Position numbers and translations under genes: made by a program. Under the pieces are notes generated by a model that was not told the origin of the DNA, made no database searches, and saw only the letters and a program-made list of their open reading frames with translations. Shown one piece after another: positions 8,775 through 16,273 of a DNA stretch of 59,687 nt (position 1 is its first letter; each line of letters starts with the position of its first letter). The stretch is from Treponema sp. (lineage in GTDB: Bacteria > Spirochaetota > Spirochaetia > Treponematales > Treponemataceae): assembly GCF_024696245.1 (NCBI RefSeq), contig NZ_JAILGZ010000127.1:1-59687 (forward strand). Reading direction: 5' to 3'.

Positions 8775-10160
8775 ATGAAAGGAATTGAATATACCGGACT
8801 TACAAAAGTAGACGGCCCTATCGTAGCAGTAAAGCGAAGTGAAAATTCCAGCTATGACGAAGTTGTTTACGTAAGGGATAAAAACGGAGAAAAACGTACA
8901 GGCCGCATTATTGACCTTAACGAAAAGGCTGCCATAGTACAGATTTTCGGAAGTACAACAGGTCTTGATCTTGAAAAAGCAAGTGTTGAATTCCTTGAAG
9001 AGCCACTGGAACTTGCAGTAGGTAAAGGTCTTTTAGGAAGAATCTTTAATGGTCTTGGAGAACCTGCAGACGGTTATCCTCCTGTTATTTCTGATAAAAA
9101 AGTTAATGTAAACGGCAATCCTATAAATCCATATGCCCGTGTTTACCCAAGGGACTTCATTCAGACAGGTATTTCTTCCATTGATGGTATGAATACCCTT
9201 ATCAGGGGCCAGAAACTTCCAATATTTTCTGGTAACGGACTTCCTCATAATAAACTTGCAGCCCAGATTATCCGTCAGGCAAAACTTCTTAACAGTGACG
9301 AAGACTTTGTAATGGTTTTTGCCGGCATGGGAATTAAATACGACGTTGCCCAGTTTTTTAAGCATACCTTTGAAGAGTCTGGTGTACTTTCCAAGGTAGT
9401 AATGTTCCAGTCCCTTGCTGATGCTCCATCTATTGAACGTATCATTACTCCAAGATGTGCCCTTACGGCAGCTGAATATCTTGCCTATGAATGCAACATG
9501 CACGTACTTGTTGTTCTTACTGATATGACAAACTACTGTGAAGCCCTCCGTGAAATTTCTACTACAAGAGGAGAAGTTCCTGGACGTAAGGGTTATCCTG
9601 GCTATCTTTATTCAAACCTTGCAGAACTTTATGAAAGGGCAGGAAAGATTCAGGGGTCAACAGGTTCAATTACTCAGATTCCTATTCTTACAATGCCAAA
9701 CGATGACATATCCCATCCTATTCCGGACCTTACAGGTTATATTACAGAAGGACAGATTGTTCTTGACCGTGAAATGTCTGCAAAGGGAATGTACCCTCCT
9801 GTTTCCGGACTCCCGTCTTTAAGCCGCCTTATGAAGGACGGTATTGGAGAAGGCATGACCAGGGAAGACCATGCAGCTGTTTCAAGTCAGCTTTTTGCTT
9901 CTTACAGTAAGGTAAAGTCTATCCGTAATCTTGCATCCATTATTGGAGAAGAAGAATTAAGTGAACTTGACCGCCTTTACCTTAAGTTTGGTAATGAACT
10001 TGAAGGAAGATTTTTTACTCAGGGTGAATACGAAGACCGTTCCATTGAAGAAACCCTTGATTTAGGCTGGGAACTTCTTTCAATTCTCCCAAGGGAAGAA
10101 CTTTACCGCATTAAGGATGAACTCCTTGATAAGTATCTTCCTGCAAAAGAGGAGAAGTAG
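8775..10160 (+). CDS. ntpB: V-type ATPase non-catalytic subunit B
   Basis: A 461-residue partner of subunit A in the hexameric head. In place of Walker A it has [15 protein letters not shown], the usual B-subunit substitution, so it contributes residues at the interface but does not hydrolyse ATP itself. The signatures [14 protein letters not shown] and [18 protein letters not shown] are present. ATG at 8775 after GGGAG. The gene is 12 bases after subunit A and 5 before subunit D. Confidence 0.97.
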   Translation: MKGIEYTGLTKVDGPIVAVKRSENSSYDEVVYVRDKNGEKRTGRIIDLNEKAAIVQIFGSTTGLDLEKASVEFLEEPLELAVGKGLLGRIFNGLGEPADGYPPVISDKKVNVNGNPINPYARVYPRDFIQTGISSIDGMNTLIRGQKLPIFSGNGLPHNKLAAQIIRQAKLLNSDEDFVMVFAGMGIKYDVAQFFKHTFEESGVLSKVVMFQSLADAPSIERIITPRCALTAAEYLAYECNMHVLVVLTDMTNYCEALREISTTRGEVPGRKGYPGYLYSNLAELYERAGKIQGSTGSITQIPILTMPNDDISHPIPDLTGYITEGQIVLDREMSAKGMYPPVSGLPSLSRLMKDGIGEGMTREDHAAVSSQLFASYSKVKSIRNLASIIGEEELSELDRLYLKFGNELEGRFFTQGEYEDRSIEETLDLGWELLSILPREELYRIKDELLDKYLPAKEEK

Positions 10161-10165
10161 TATTT

Positions 10166-10792
10166 ATGGCCAAGCTTAACGTTGCACCAACAAAGTCCAA
10201 TCTTCTCGCCATAAAGGAACAGCTTGCCATAAGTACAGAGGGATATGACCTCCTTGAACAAAAGAGGGAAATCCTTGTAATGGAACTTATGAAGATAGTA
10301 GAAAGGGTAAGGCTTCTTGAAGCTGATATAGACAAGTGCATCGGACAGGCTTATCCTGCTTTAAAAACCATGCTTATGCATGTTGGCGGTCAGAAGGCTG
10401 AACGTATTGCAAAAAGTGTAAGCTATGATTTTCATATTCACGGAAAACCAGTAGTAATAGGGGGTATGTCCTTTACAACCCTGGACGTTGTTCTTCCGGA
10501 AAGAAAACTTTTTTCTTCCATACTTGGTTCTTATCCTGACAGTGATCTTGTAATGGCAGAGTTTTTTAAGCTTTTATCCCTTCTTACCCAGCTGGCCTCT
10601 GTAAGAACAATTGCCTGGCGTCTTGCAATGGAAGTAAAAAAGACTCAGAGAAGGGTAAATGCCCTTGATAAAATGGTAATTCCACAGAATACTGAAACTG
10701 TAAAATATATAGAAAGTGTACTTGAAGAACGGGACAGGGAAAATGTTTTCGTTCTCAAAGCATTAAAAAACCGTCAGGATTCAGAGCAATGA
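10166..10792 (+). CDS. ntpD: V-type ATPase central shaft subunit D
   Basis: Rotor shaft subunit that transmits rotation from the head to the c-ring. The 208 residues form a long antiparallel coiled coil. The N-terminus (LNVAPTKSNLLAIKEQLAI, then a YDLLEQKREILVMEL segment) and the C-terminal RRVNALDKMVIPQ motif are diagnostic. ATG at 10166, 5 bases after the subunit B stop, with GGAG upstream. The stop overlaps the following start as ATGA. Confidence 0.95.
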   Translation: MAKLNVAPTKSNLLAIKEQLAISTEGYDLLEQKREILVMELMKIVERVRLLEADIDKCIGQAYPALKTMLMHVGGQKAERIAKSVSYDFHIHGKPVVIGGMSFTTLDVVLPERKLFSSILGSYPDSDLVMAEFFKLLSLLTQLASVRTIAWRLAMEVKKTQRRVNALDKMVIPQNTETVKYIESVLEERDRENVFVLKALKNRQDSEQ

Positions 10793-11283
10793 AAAAACTT
10801 CTGGAAAAGGTTCTTGTAGCCTGTAATGGATCAGACTCTTCTTTAAGGGCTGTAAAGTATGCCGTAATTCTTTCTCGTCAGACCGGAATTAAGGTTAAGG
10901 TCGTCTATATTGTAGACTCTGCGTCAATTAAGCAGCTGACTTTGTCCCGTTTTATGGATCCGGAAGAAGCTGCAAATATTGCTAAGCGCCTTAAGGATGA
11001 CGGAATCCATATTCTTGAACACATAAAAAGTCTTGCCAAAACTAAAAGAGTCGATATAGAAACTGAATTAAGGGACGGTGCCGTCTGGTCCCAGGTTATT
11101 TCTGCAGCTGATGAATGGCAGGCAGACCTTATTATGCTGGGAGGAACTTCCGAAGGCAATAATATGAGGGCTTTAAACCGTGCTTCAGTAACCAAACAGG
11201 ACAATGAAATTATAGGAAGTGCCCACACCAGTGTTATGGTGGTAAGGGAAAATCAGATAGATCAGTTGTTTAAAATTCTGTAA
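10789..11283 (+). CDS. Universal stress protein (UspA-like) ending the V-ATPase operon
   Basis: A single Usp domain of 164 residues: beta-1 EKVLVACNGSDSSLRAVKYA, then VVYIVDSAS, and a C-terminal SAHTSVMVV strand. The usual G-2x-G-9x-G ATP-binding loop is degenerate here (LGGTSEGNN, then GSAHTS), so nucleotide binding is doubtful. It overlaps subunit D by 4 bases (ATGA) and is the last gene before the next promoter, so it should be co-expressed with the ATPase. A role linking the pump to energy or stress state is inferred only from position. Confidence 0.82.
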   Translation: MKKLLEKVLVACNGSDSSLRAVKYAVILSRQTGIKVKVVYIVDSASIKQLTLSRFMDPEEAANIAKRLKDDGIHILEHIKSLAKTKRVDIETELRDGAVWSQVISAADEWQADLIMLGGTSEGNNMRALNRASVTKQDNEIIGSAHTSVMVVRENQIDQLFKIL

Positions 11284-11358
11284 ATGAGAAAAAACAAACA
11301 ATTATAATGTTTATAACAGAAAATTATAAATTTTCAAGAATTTATACCGCCTCAGGTG

Positions 11359-11364
11359 TATAAT
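11359..11364 (+). promoter_or_regulatory. -10 box of a predicted leaderless transcript (response regulator)
   Basis: A perfect TATAAT is followed by 7 bases and then the ATG at 11372, so transcription should begin at or one base before the start codon. No Shine-Dalgarno sequence is present. The -35 region is poor. Confidence 0.5.
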
Positions 11365-11371
11365 TTAAGAC

Positions 11372-12049
11372 ATGAGAATATTACTTGTTGAAGATGAAGT
11401 CCGCCTTTCACAGGCGCTGGTTGAGATTTTTCAGAAAAATCGTTATGGAATCGACGCCGTGTATAATGGCGCTGATGGTCTTAAGTATGCACGTTCCGGA
11501 ATCTATGATGCAATTGTTCTTGATATGATGCTTCCGGAAATGGATGGTATTACAATTCTTAAAACTCTTCGTGAAGAAAAGAATCAGGTTCCTGTACTCT
11601 TTTTAACTGCAAAAGATGATATTGATACTAAGGTAAGGGGACTGGATTGTGGTGCTGATGATTACGTAACAAAACCATTCAGTACAGAAGAACTTCTTGC
11701 AAGAGTAAGGGCTCTTACCCGTCGTAAGGGAGAAGTGATTGATTCAAGCCTGACAGTTGGTGACCTTGTCCTTAATAAAAGAAAGTGCGAACTTCAGAAA
11801 AAGGACGGAGAATCAATAAAGCTTTCCCTTAAGGAATTTCAGATTGTGGACCTTCTTTTTGAAAATCCTGGACAGATTATCAATAAAGAACGTATCATTG
11901 AAAAAATCTGGGGTGGTGATTCAGATGCGGAATACAACAATGTAGAAGTTTACATTTCATTTATCCGCAAGAAGATGGAACACCTTCAGGTTGCTACAAC
12001 TATTCGCACAGCCAGAGGAATAGGGTACTCACTGGAATCTAAAAATTGA
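11372..12049 (+). CDS. OmpR-family response regulator
   Basis: DNA-binding response regulator of 225 residues: a receiver domain (about 1-118) with the acidic pair E7/D8, the phospho-acceptor D51 in VLDMMLPEMDG, the conserved Thr in FLTAKDD and Lys in YVTKPF, followed by a winged-helix domain (about 125-222) with YNNVEVYISFIRKKM and RTARGIGYSL. It is the partner of the histidine kinase whose TTG start overlaps its stop codon. Target genes are not evident. The start codon is directly downstream of a TATAAT box, suggesting leaderless translation. Confidence 0.96.
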   Translation: MRILLVEDEVRLSQALVEIFQKNRYGIDAVYNGADGLKYARSGIYDAIVLDMMLPEMDGITILKTLREEKNQVPVLFLTAKDDIDTKVRGLDCGADDYVTKPFSTEELLARVRALTRRKGEVIDSSLTVGDLVLNKRKCELQKKDGESIKLSLKEFQIVDLLFENPGQIINKERIIEKIWGGDSDAEYNNVEVYISFIRKKMEHLQVATTIRTARGIGYSLESKN

Positions 12050-13455
12050 ACAAAACTTCTCATGACCTGATTTTCAGGAAGGTACATTTTAATCTTTTCA
12101 TGACCGCAGGGGTTTCTGTAAGTCTCCTTTTTGCAGCATTCTTCCTTATATTTAATATTTATATTATAGGAAGTAATTATGCAGATACGGATACTTACTT
12201 TGACTCCATATCTCCGGAAAACTTTTTTCCAAGATACCTGGACCAGCCCCCTGAATTTAATGAAATAAGGGATAATAATGTAGAACCGTCAGGTCCTGAT
12301 AAGGAGAATGAACCAATGTATGACAGGTTCCGTCCTCCAAGACCTCCTGAATTTGAAGATGATGAGAATGAATTTTTTAACCGCAAGGGTCCTGAAAAGG
12401 GATTTCCTTTAAGAGATACCCGGCCTTATGAATACAGGGACCATTTTGTTGCCCATGTGGATCAGGAAGGAACTATTCTTCTTGTCTTTCATGAGTTTTC
12501 TCAGCAGCAGTCCCTGGATGAAGACCAGGTTGAAGCTCTTATAAAGCGTATGATGAAAGAAGGCCGTATTCAGAATTATAATTTTGAAGGATACGCCTAC
12601 AGATTTGCTTCTCATGGTAACGGCTTTTCCATTGTAATCATAGACAGAAGAAGTGAGATTTATAATGAAGAGCATTACGCCTGGATGTCTTTATTTATAT
12701 TTTTAATTGCAGCAGCTGCAGTCTTTATTCTTTCCTGGAAGTTTACCTGGGGGGCCCTTGCAACTGCAGAAGAATCTTACAGCAGTCAGAAGCGCTTTAT
12801 TGCAGACGCCAGCCACGAATTAAAAACTCCAATCAGTGTAATAGGAGCAAATATTGACGTTCTGGAACAGGAGATTCCGGACAACAAGTGGCTTGAATAC
12901 ATAAAAACAGAAAATACAAGGATGAGTACCCTTGTAAAAGACCTTCTTTATCTTGCAAAAAATGATGCAGGCCAGATTGAATATTCAATGATGCCTTTTG
13001 ATCTTGTTAATGCCTGTGCCTGTTCTGTCCTTGCCTTTGAAAGTCTTGCCTTTGAACAGAAGAAACGTCTTGAACTTGAAACTCCGGAAGAAAAAATCAT
13101 TATAAACGGTGATGAAGCAAAAATCCGTCAGGTAATTATTATTCTTACGGATAATGCCCTTAAAAACTCAGATGTTAATGCCCTTATAAAAGTAAGCTGT
13201 TATGTAGAAGGTGATTACGCCTGCATCAGGGTATGGAATTCTGGACATGGTATTTCTCAGAAAGATATTCCTAAAATTTTTGACAGATTCTTTAGAAGTG
13301 ATGTTTCCCGTTCCAGAGTTACAGGTGGTTCAGGACTGGGACTTCCTATTGCCCTGTCAATTGCTGAATATCACGGGGGAACTATTACTGTAGAAAGTGA
13401 AGAAAATGAATATGCCGTATTCATCTTAAAAATCCCTCTGGAAAGATACAATTAA
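12046..13455 (+). CDS. Membrane sensor histidine kinase (TTG start)
   Basis: A 469-residue kinase partner of the preceding regulator. Membrane helix 1 is at about 20-42, an extracytoplasmic region at 43-211, helix 2 at 212-236, then HisKA with the phospho-acceptor H257 in ASHELKTPIS, and a HATPase domain with the N-box (TDNALKNS), GHGIS and GGSGLGL. There is no clear HAMP domain. The sensor loop is striking: residues about 66-125 are rich in Pro, Asp, Glu and Arg (RPPRPPEFEDDENEFF). TTG at 12046 overlaps the upstream TGA; the next ATG would remove part of helix 1. The signal could be a cation or cationic peptide, which is speculative. Confidence 0.93.
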   Translation: MNKTSHDLIFRKVHFNLFMTAGVSVSLLFAAFFLIFNIYIIGSNYADTDTYFDSISPENFFPRYLDQPPEFNEIRDNNVEPSGPDKENEPMYDRFRPPRPPEFEDDENEFFNRKGPEKGFPLRDTRPYEYRDHFVAHVDQEGTILLVFHEFSQQQSLDEDQVEALIKRMMKEGRIQNYNFEGYAYRFASHGNGFSIVIIDRRSEIYNEEHYAWMSLFIFLIAAAAVFILSWKFTWGALATAEESYSSQKRFIADASHELKTPISVIGANIDVLEQEIPDNKWLEYIKTENTRMSTLVKDLLYLAKNDAGQIEYSMMPFDLVNACACSVLAFESLAFEQKKRLELETPEEKIIINGDEAKIRQVIIILTDNALKNSDVNALIKVSCYVEGDYACIRVWNSGHGISQKDIPKIFDRFFRSDVSRSRVTGGSGLGLPIALSIAEYHGGTITVESEENEYAVFILKIPLERYN

Positions 13456-13491
13456 ATTTAACTTTTTAAGAAAACAATATAGTGACTCTGC

Positions 13492-13521
13492 TTGTAAAAG
13501 AATATTCATTACTGATATATT
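13492..13521 (+). promoter_or_regulatory. Predicted dapL promoter
   Basis: TTGTAA at 13492-13497 and TATATT at 13516-13521 have an 18-base spacer. The predicted start is near 13528, giving a leader of about 25 nt containing the GAGG Shine-Dalgarno at 13541-13544. Confidence 0.5.
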
Positions 13522-13552
13522 TAAAGAACCGAATTAAAGTGAGGTATTGATA

Positions 13553-14776
13553 ATGATAGAAAGAAACAAAGGTTTTGCAAATCTTGCTGCCGGATATCTT
13601 TTTCCGGAAGTAGCAAAAAGAAGACGTGAATATCAGGCAAAGCATCCTGATGCAAAAATTATTAGTCTTGGTATTGGTAATACAACTGAACCACTTACTC
13701 CTCATATTGCAAAAGCTATGGCTGATTATGCAAAATCTTTGGGAACTGCAAAAGGTTACTCAGGTTATGGAGATGAGCAGGGTAATACAGAACTCCGTTC
13801 AAAAATTGCAGAAGTTCTTTATCCAAAAATGGCAAAGGCTGATGAAGTTTTTATTTCTGATGGTGCCAAGTGTGATATTGCCCGCATTCAGACACTTTTT
13901 GGACGTAATGTAAAGATTGCAGTTCAGGACCCTGCATACCCTGTATATGTAGACGGAAGTGTTGTTGTTGGTGCAGCCGGTGCATCTTCTAAAAAGGGTT
14001 ATAAGGGAGTTACCTATCTTCCTTGTACTGCAGAAAATAAATTCTTCCCTGAATTAGAAAAGATTCCTGCAGATTCACTTATTTATTTCTGCTCACCAAA
14101 TAATCCTACAGGTGCATGTGCAAGCAAAGCCCAGCTTAAAAAACTTGTAGATTATGCAAATAAAAACGGCTGTATTATTATTTTTGATGCTGCCTATTAC
14201 GCTTTTATCCGTGATGACAAGCTTCCACGTACAATTTACGAAATCCCTGGAGCCCGCAAGTGTGCAATAGAAATCAACTCTTTCTCTAAGCTTGCAGGAT
14301 TTACTGGTGTTCGTTTAGGCTGGTCTGTAGTTCCTTCTGACATTAAATTTGCTGACGGAACTCCTGTAAAACAGGACTGGAACCGTGTAATGACAACTCT
14401 CTTTAATGGTGCAAGCAATATTGCTCAGGCAGGTGGTCTTGCAGCTCTTGATAAAGAAGGTCAGAAAGAAACAAAGGAACTTGTTGATTACTATCTTGAA
14501 AATGCAAAGCTTATGGAAGAAGCCCTTACAGGTGACAACTTTAAGAAAGCCGGAGTAAAGGTTTATTACACAGGTGACTCTCCTTATCTCTGGGTTAACT
14601 TCCCTGGATGGAAGAGCTGGGATATTTTTGACAAGATTCTTGATGAATGTAATGTAGTAACAACACCTGGTTCAGGTTTTGGTCCTGCCGGTGAAAGCTA
14701 TCTTCGTTTTTCAAGCTTTGGTCACAGAAAAGACGTAAAGGAAGCCTGCAAGCGCTTATCTAAGCTTGTTCTCTAG
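13553..14776 (+). CDS. dapL: LL-diaminopimelate aminotransferase
   Basis: Converts tetrahydrodipicolinate directly to LL-diaminopimelate using glutamate and PLP, a one-step route to lysine or diaminopimelate. The 407 residues match DapL length. The PLP lysine is K246 in INSFSKLAGFTGVRLGW. Also present are GIGNTTEPL, the substrate-site GYSGYGDEQG and the SPNNPTG motif. The ATG at 13553 has GAGG 8 bases upstream; a TTG two codons earlier is less likely. It is a single gene on the plus strand, converging with the beta-barrel gene. No clear terminator is seen in the short gap after it. Confidence 0.95.
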   Translation: MIERNKGFANLAAGYLFPEVAKRRREYQAKHPDAKIISLGIGNTTEPLTPHIAKAMADYAKSLGTAKGYSGYGDEQGNTELRSKIAEVLYPKMAKADEVFISDGAKCDIARIQTLFGRNVKIAVQDPAYPVYVDGSVVVGAAGASSKKGYKGVTYLPCTAENKFFPELEKIPADSLIYFCSPNNPTGACASKAQLKKLVDYANKNGCIIIFDAAYYAFIRDDKLPRTIYEIPGARKCAIEINSFSKLAGFTGVRLGWSVVPSDIKFADGTPVKQDWNRVMTTLFNGASNIAQAGGLAALDKEGQKETKELVDYYLENAKLMEEALTGDNFKKAGVKVYYTGDSPYLWVNFPGWKSWDIFDKILDECNVVTTPGSGFGPAGESYLRFSSFGHRKDVKEACKRLSKLVL

Positions 14777-14828
14777 TACAGACTTCCTTTAATTAAAAAG
14801 TATTTACTATTATAAAGGTCCTGGATTA

Positions 14829-16091
14829 TCAGAAGCGGGTTTTAAATCCTAAGCTGAAGTCCAGGGCTGATTTCCAGTCATCCTTAAAGTCCAGAATGCT
14901 TGCTGCAAGGTTAGCATTCATTGAACCACCCAGAACAGGGATTGTAACGTAAGGTGTTACATAAATCTCATAATTCCAGTCAAGAACAACTTTTGGATCA
15001 TCCTTTAATTCTTCTATATCACTGTCAGTAAGGATAAGGGTAGAGTGAATGCCGAATGTAACATTTGTATTTCCAAGATAAAGATGGTCTGTAACAATGT
15101 TTGCATTCAGGCCAAGAAGATTTGTAATTGTGTCATCTTCATCAATTGCCCTTTTAAGATAAATCATGTGTTCAGCACTTTCTGACGGAATATTGAAGGC
15201 TGCAATATTAAGCTGGAAAAGTCTTAAAGTCAGACGTGGTTCAATAAGGAAGTAAAGGTCAGAAAAAGTAATCTTGTGGGAAGTATCATTATCAGAAGTA
15301 AGTACAAATTTGTTAAAACCTCCCTGCATAAAGAAGGAAGTTGTATATCTGTTTCCTAAGAGAAAGTTAAAGCCTGCGTGAAGCTGTATCTCTTTAATAA
15401 GAAGGAAAACTTTATTTCCGTTTTCATCAGTATCTTCTATAGGAAAGCCGAAACCTGCAGAAATATCAGCTGTAAGGTTAGAAAAGAGTTTTGCAAGACG
15501 TAAATCAAGGTTAAGGACATTTTTTGTTTCATCTTCTTCTGTCTGCTTGTTCATATAGGCATAAAGACCAAAAGCACCGCTGGATTCAGGGTGATAAACA
15601 TAGGAAATACCAGAACCATAGAAAGGATAAACCGAAGCACCGCTTAAACTGTGCCAGCTGGCTGTAAATCTTGATGTTACAGGCTGAATACCAAATTGTC
15701 TCTGAAGGAATATATCTGAGCCTATAGGTTCAAAGTTTCCAAGGAAGGCAGAAAAATAATGGGAACTGGAAAGGGTACTCATTTTATAGGTTGCAGAAAG
15801 TTCTTCTATTTTAAAGACTGCATTGTTTACTTCACTTTCTTCAAAAAGATCGTTCTGAAGAAGGTCTTCACTGGAAATATAGAATTCACCCCTGGCAAGG
15901 AATTTTCCGCCAAAATCCAGCTGTCCGGAGAAAAAAGCTTCTATGTCAATGTCAGGATCATAGCTGTCAGAACTGCTTTTTCCGGTCATATTACCAAGAA
16001 GTCCTGCATAACCGTTAAAAAAAGGCATGTCCAGAGCAAATGCATTAAAAGTCACAGCAGCCGCTACTAATATAGAAAGTAATTTTTTCAC
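14829..16091 (-). CDS. Predicted outer-membrane beta-barrel protein, GTG start
   Basis: 420 residues. The best start is GTG at 16091 with a GGAGGG Shine-Dalgarno at 16096-16101, which gives a clean signal peptide (KKLLSILVAAAVTFNAFA, cut before LDMPFF). A longer frame upstream would bury the signal peptide behind 39 residues. The mature part has many alternating aromatic/hydrophobic strands and Gly/Asn turns. The last residue is Phe (SLGFKTRF), the C-terminal signature of barrels inserted by BamA. I do not recognise the family or a substrate. It is convergent with dapL and divergent from cheA. Confidence 0.75.
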   Translation of the reverse strand: MKKLLSILVAAAVTFNAFALDMPFFNGYAGLLGNMTGKSSSDSYDPDIDIEAFFSGQLDFGGKFLARGEFYISSEDLLQNDLFEESEVNNAVFKIEELSATYKMSTLSSSHYFSAFLGNFEPIGSDIFLQRQFGIQPVTSRFTASWHSLSGASVYPFYGSGISYVYHPESSGAFGLYAYMNKQTEEDETKNVLNLDLRLAKLFSNLTADISAGFGFPIEDTDENGNKVFLLIKEIQLHAGFNFLLGNRYTTSFFMQGGFNKFVLTSDNDTSHKITFSDLYFLIEPRLTLRLFQLNIAAFNIPSESAEHMIYLKRAIDEDDTITNLLGLNANIVTDHLYLGNTNVTFGIHSTLILTDSDIEELKDDPKVVLDWNYEIYVTPYVTIPVLGGSMNANLAASILDFKDDWKSALDFSLGFKTRF

Positions 16092-16216
16092 GATTCCCTC
16101 CGAAAAACTAAACTGAAATCCGCTATCAGCCTGGTTTTTCAATATTATTATTCCTTTTGAATATCGGAATTCCTGTCTTTTTACTTTATATGTAAATAAA
16201 TGACACATGTATATAG

Positions 16217-16233
16217 AGGGAAAAAATTTCCCT
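16217..16233. repeat. Palindrome upstream of the cheA promoter
   Basis: A 7-3-7 inverted repeat (AGGGAAA, AAA, TTTCCCT) ends 5 bases before the cheA -35 box, in the 182-base divergent gap between the barrel gene and cheA. It may be an operator or simply a hairpin. It is followed by only four T, so it is a weak terminator at best. Confidence 0.4.
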
Positions 16234-16238
16234 TTTAC

Positions 16239-16266
16239 TTGACTTCTTCTGATAACGGATTAAAAT
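16239..16266 (+). promoter_or_regulatory. Predicted promoter of the chemotaxis operon (leaderless)
   Basis: TTGACT at 16239-16244, a 16-base spacer and TAAAAT at 16261-16266, then 7 bases to the cheA ATG at 16274. The expected transcription start coincides with the A of the start codon. No Shine-Dalgarno is present. Confidence 0.6.
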
Positions 16267-16273
16267 ATATTGT

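Noticed and set aside
9033-9503. 156-codon minus-strand open frame inside the V-ATPase subunit B gene
   Set aside because: Antisense shadow of an intact, conserved gene; no ribosome site or family match.
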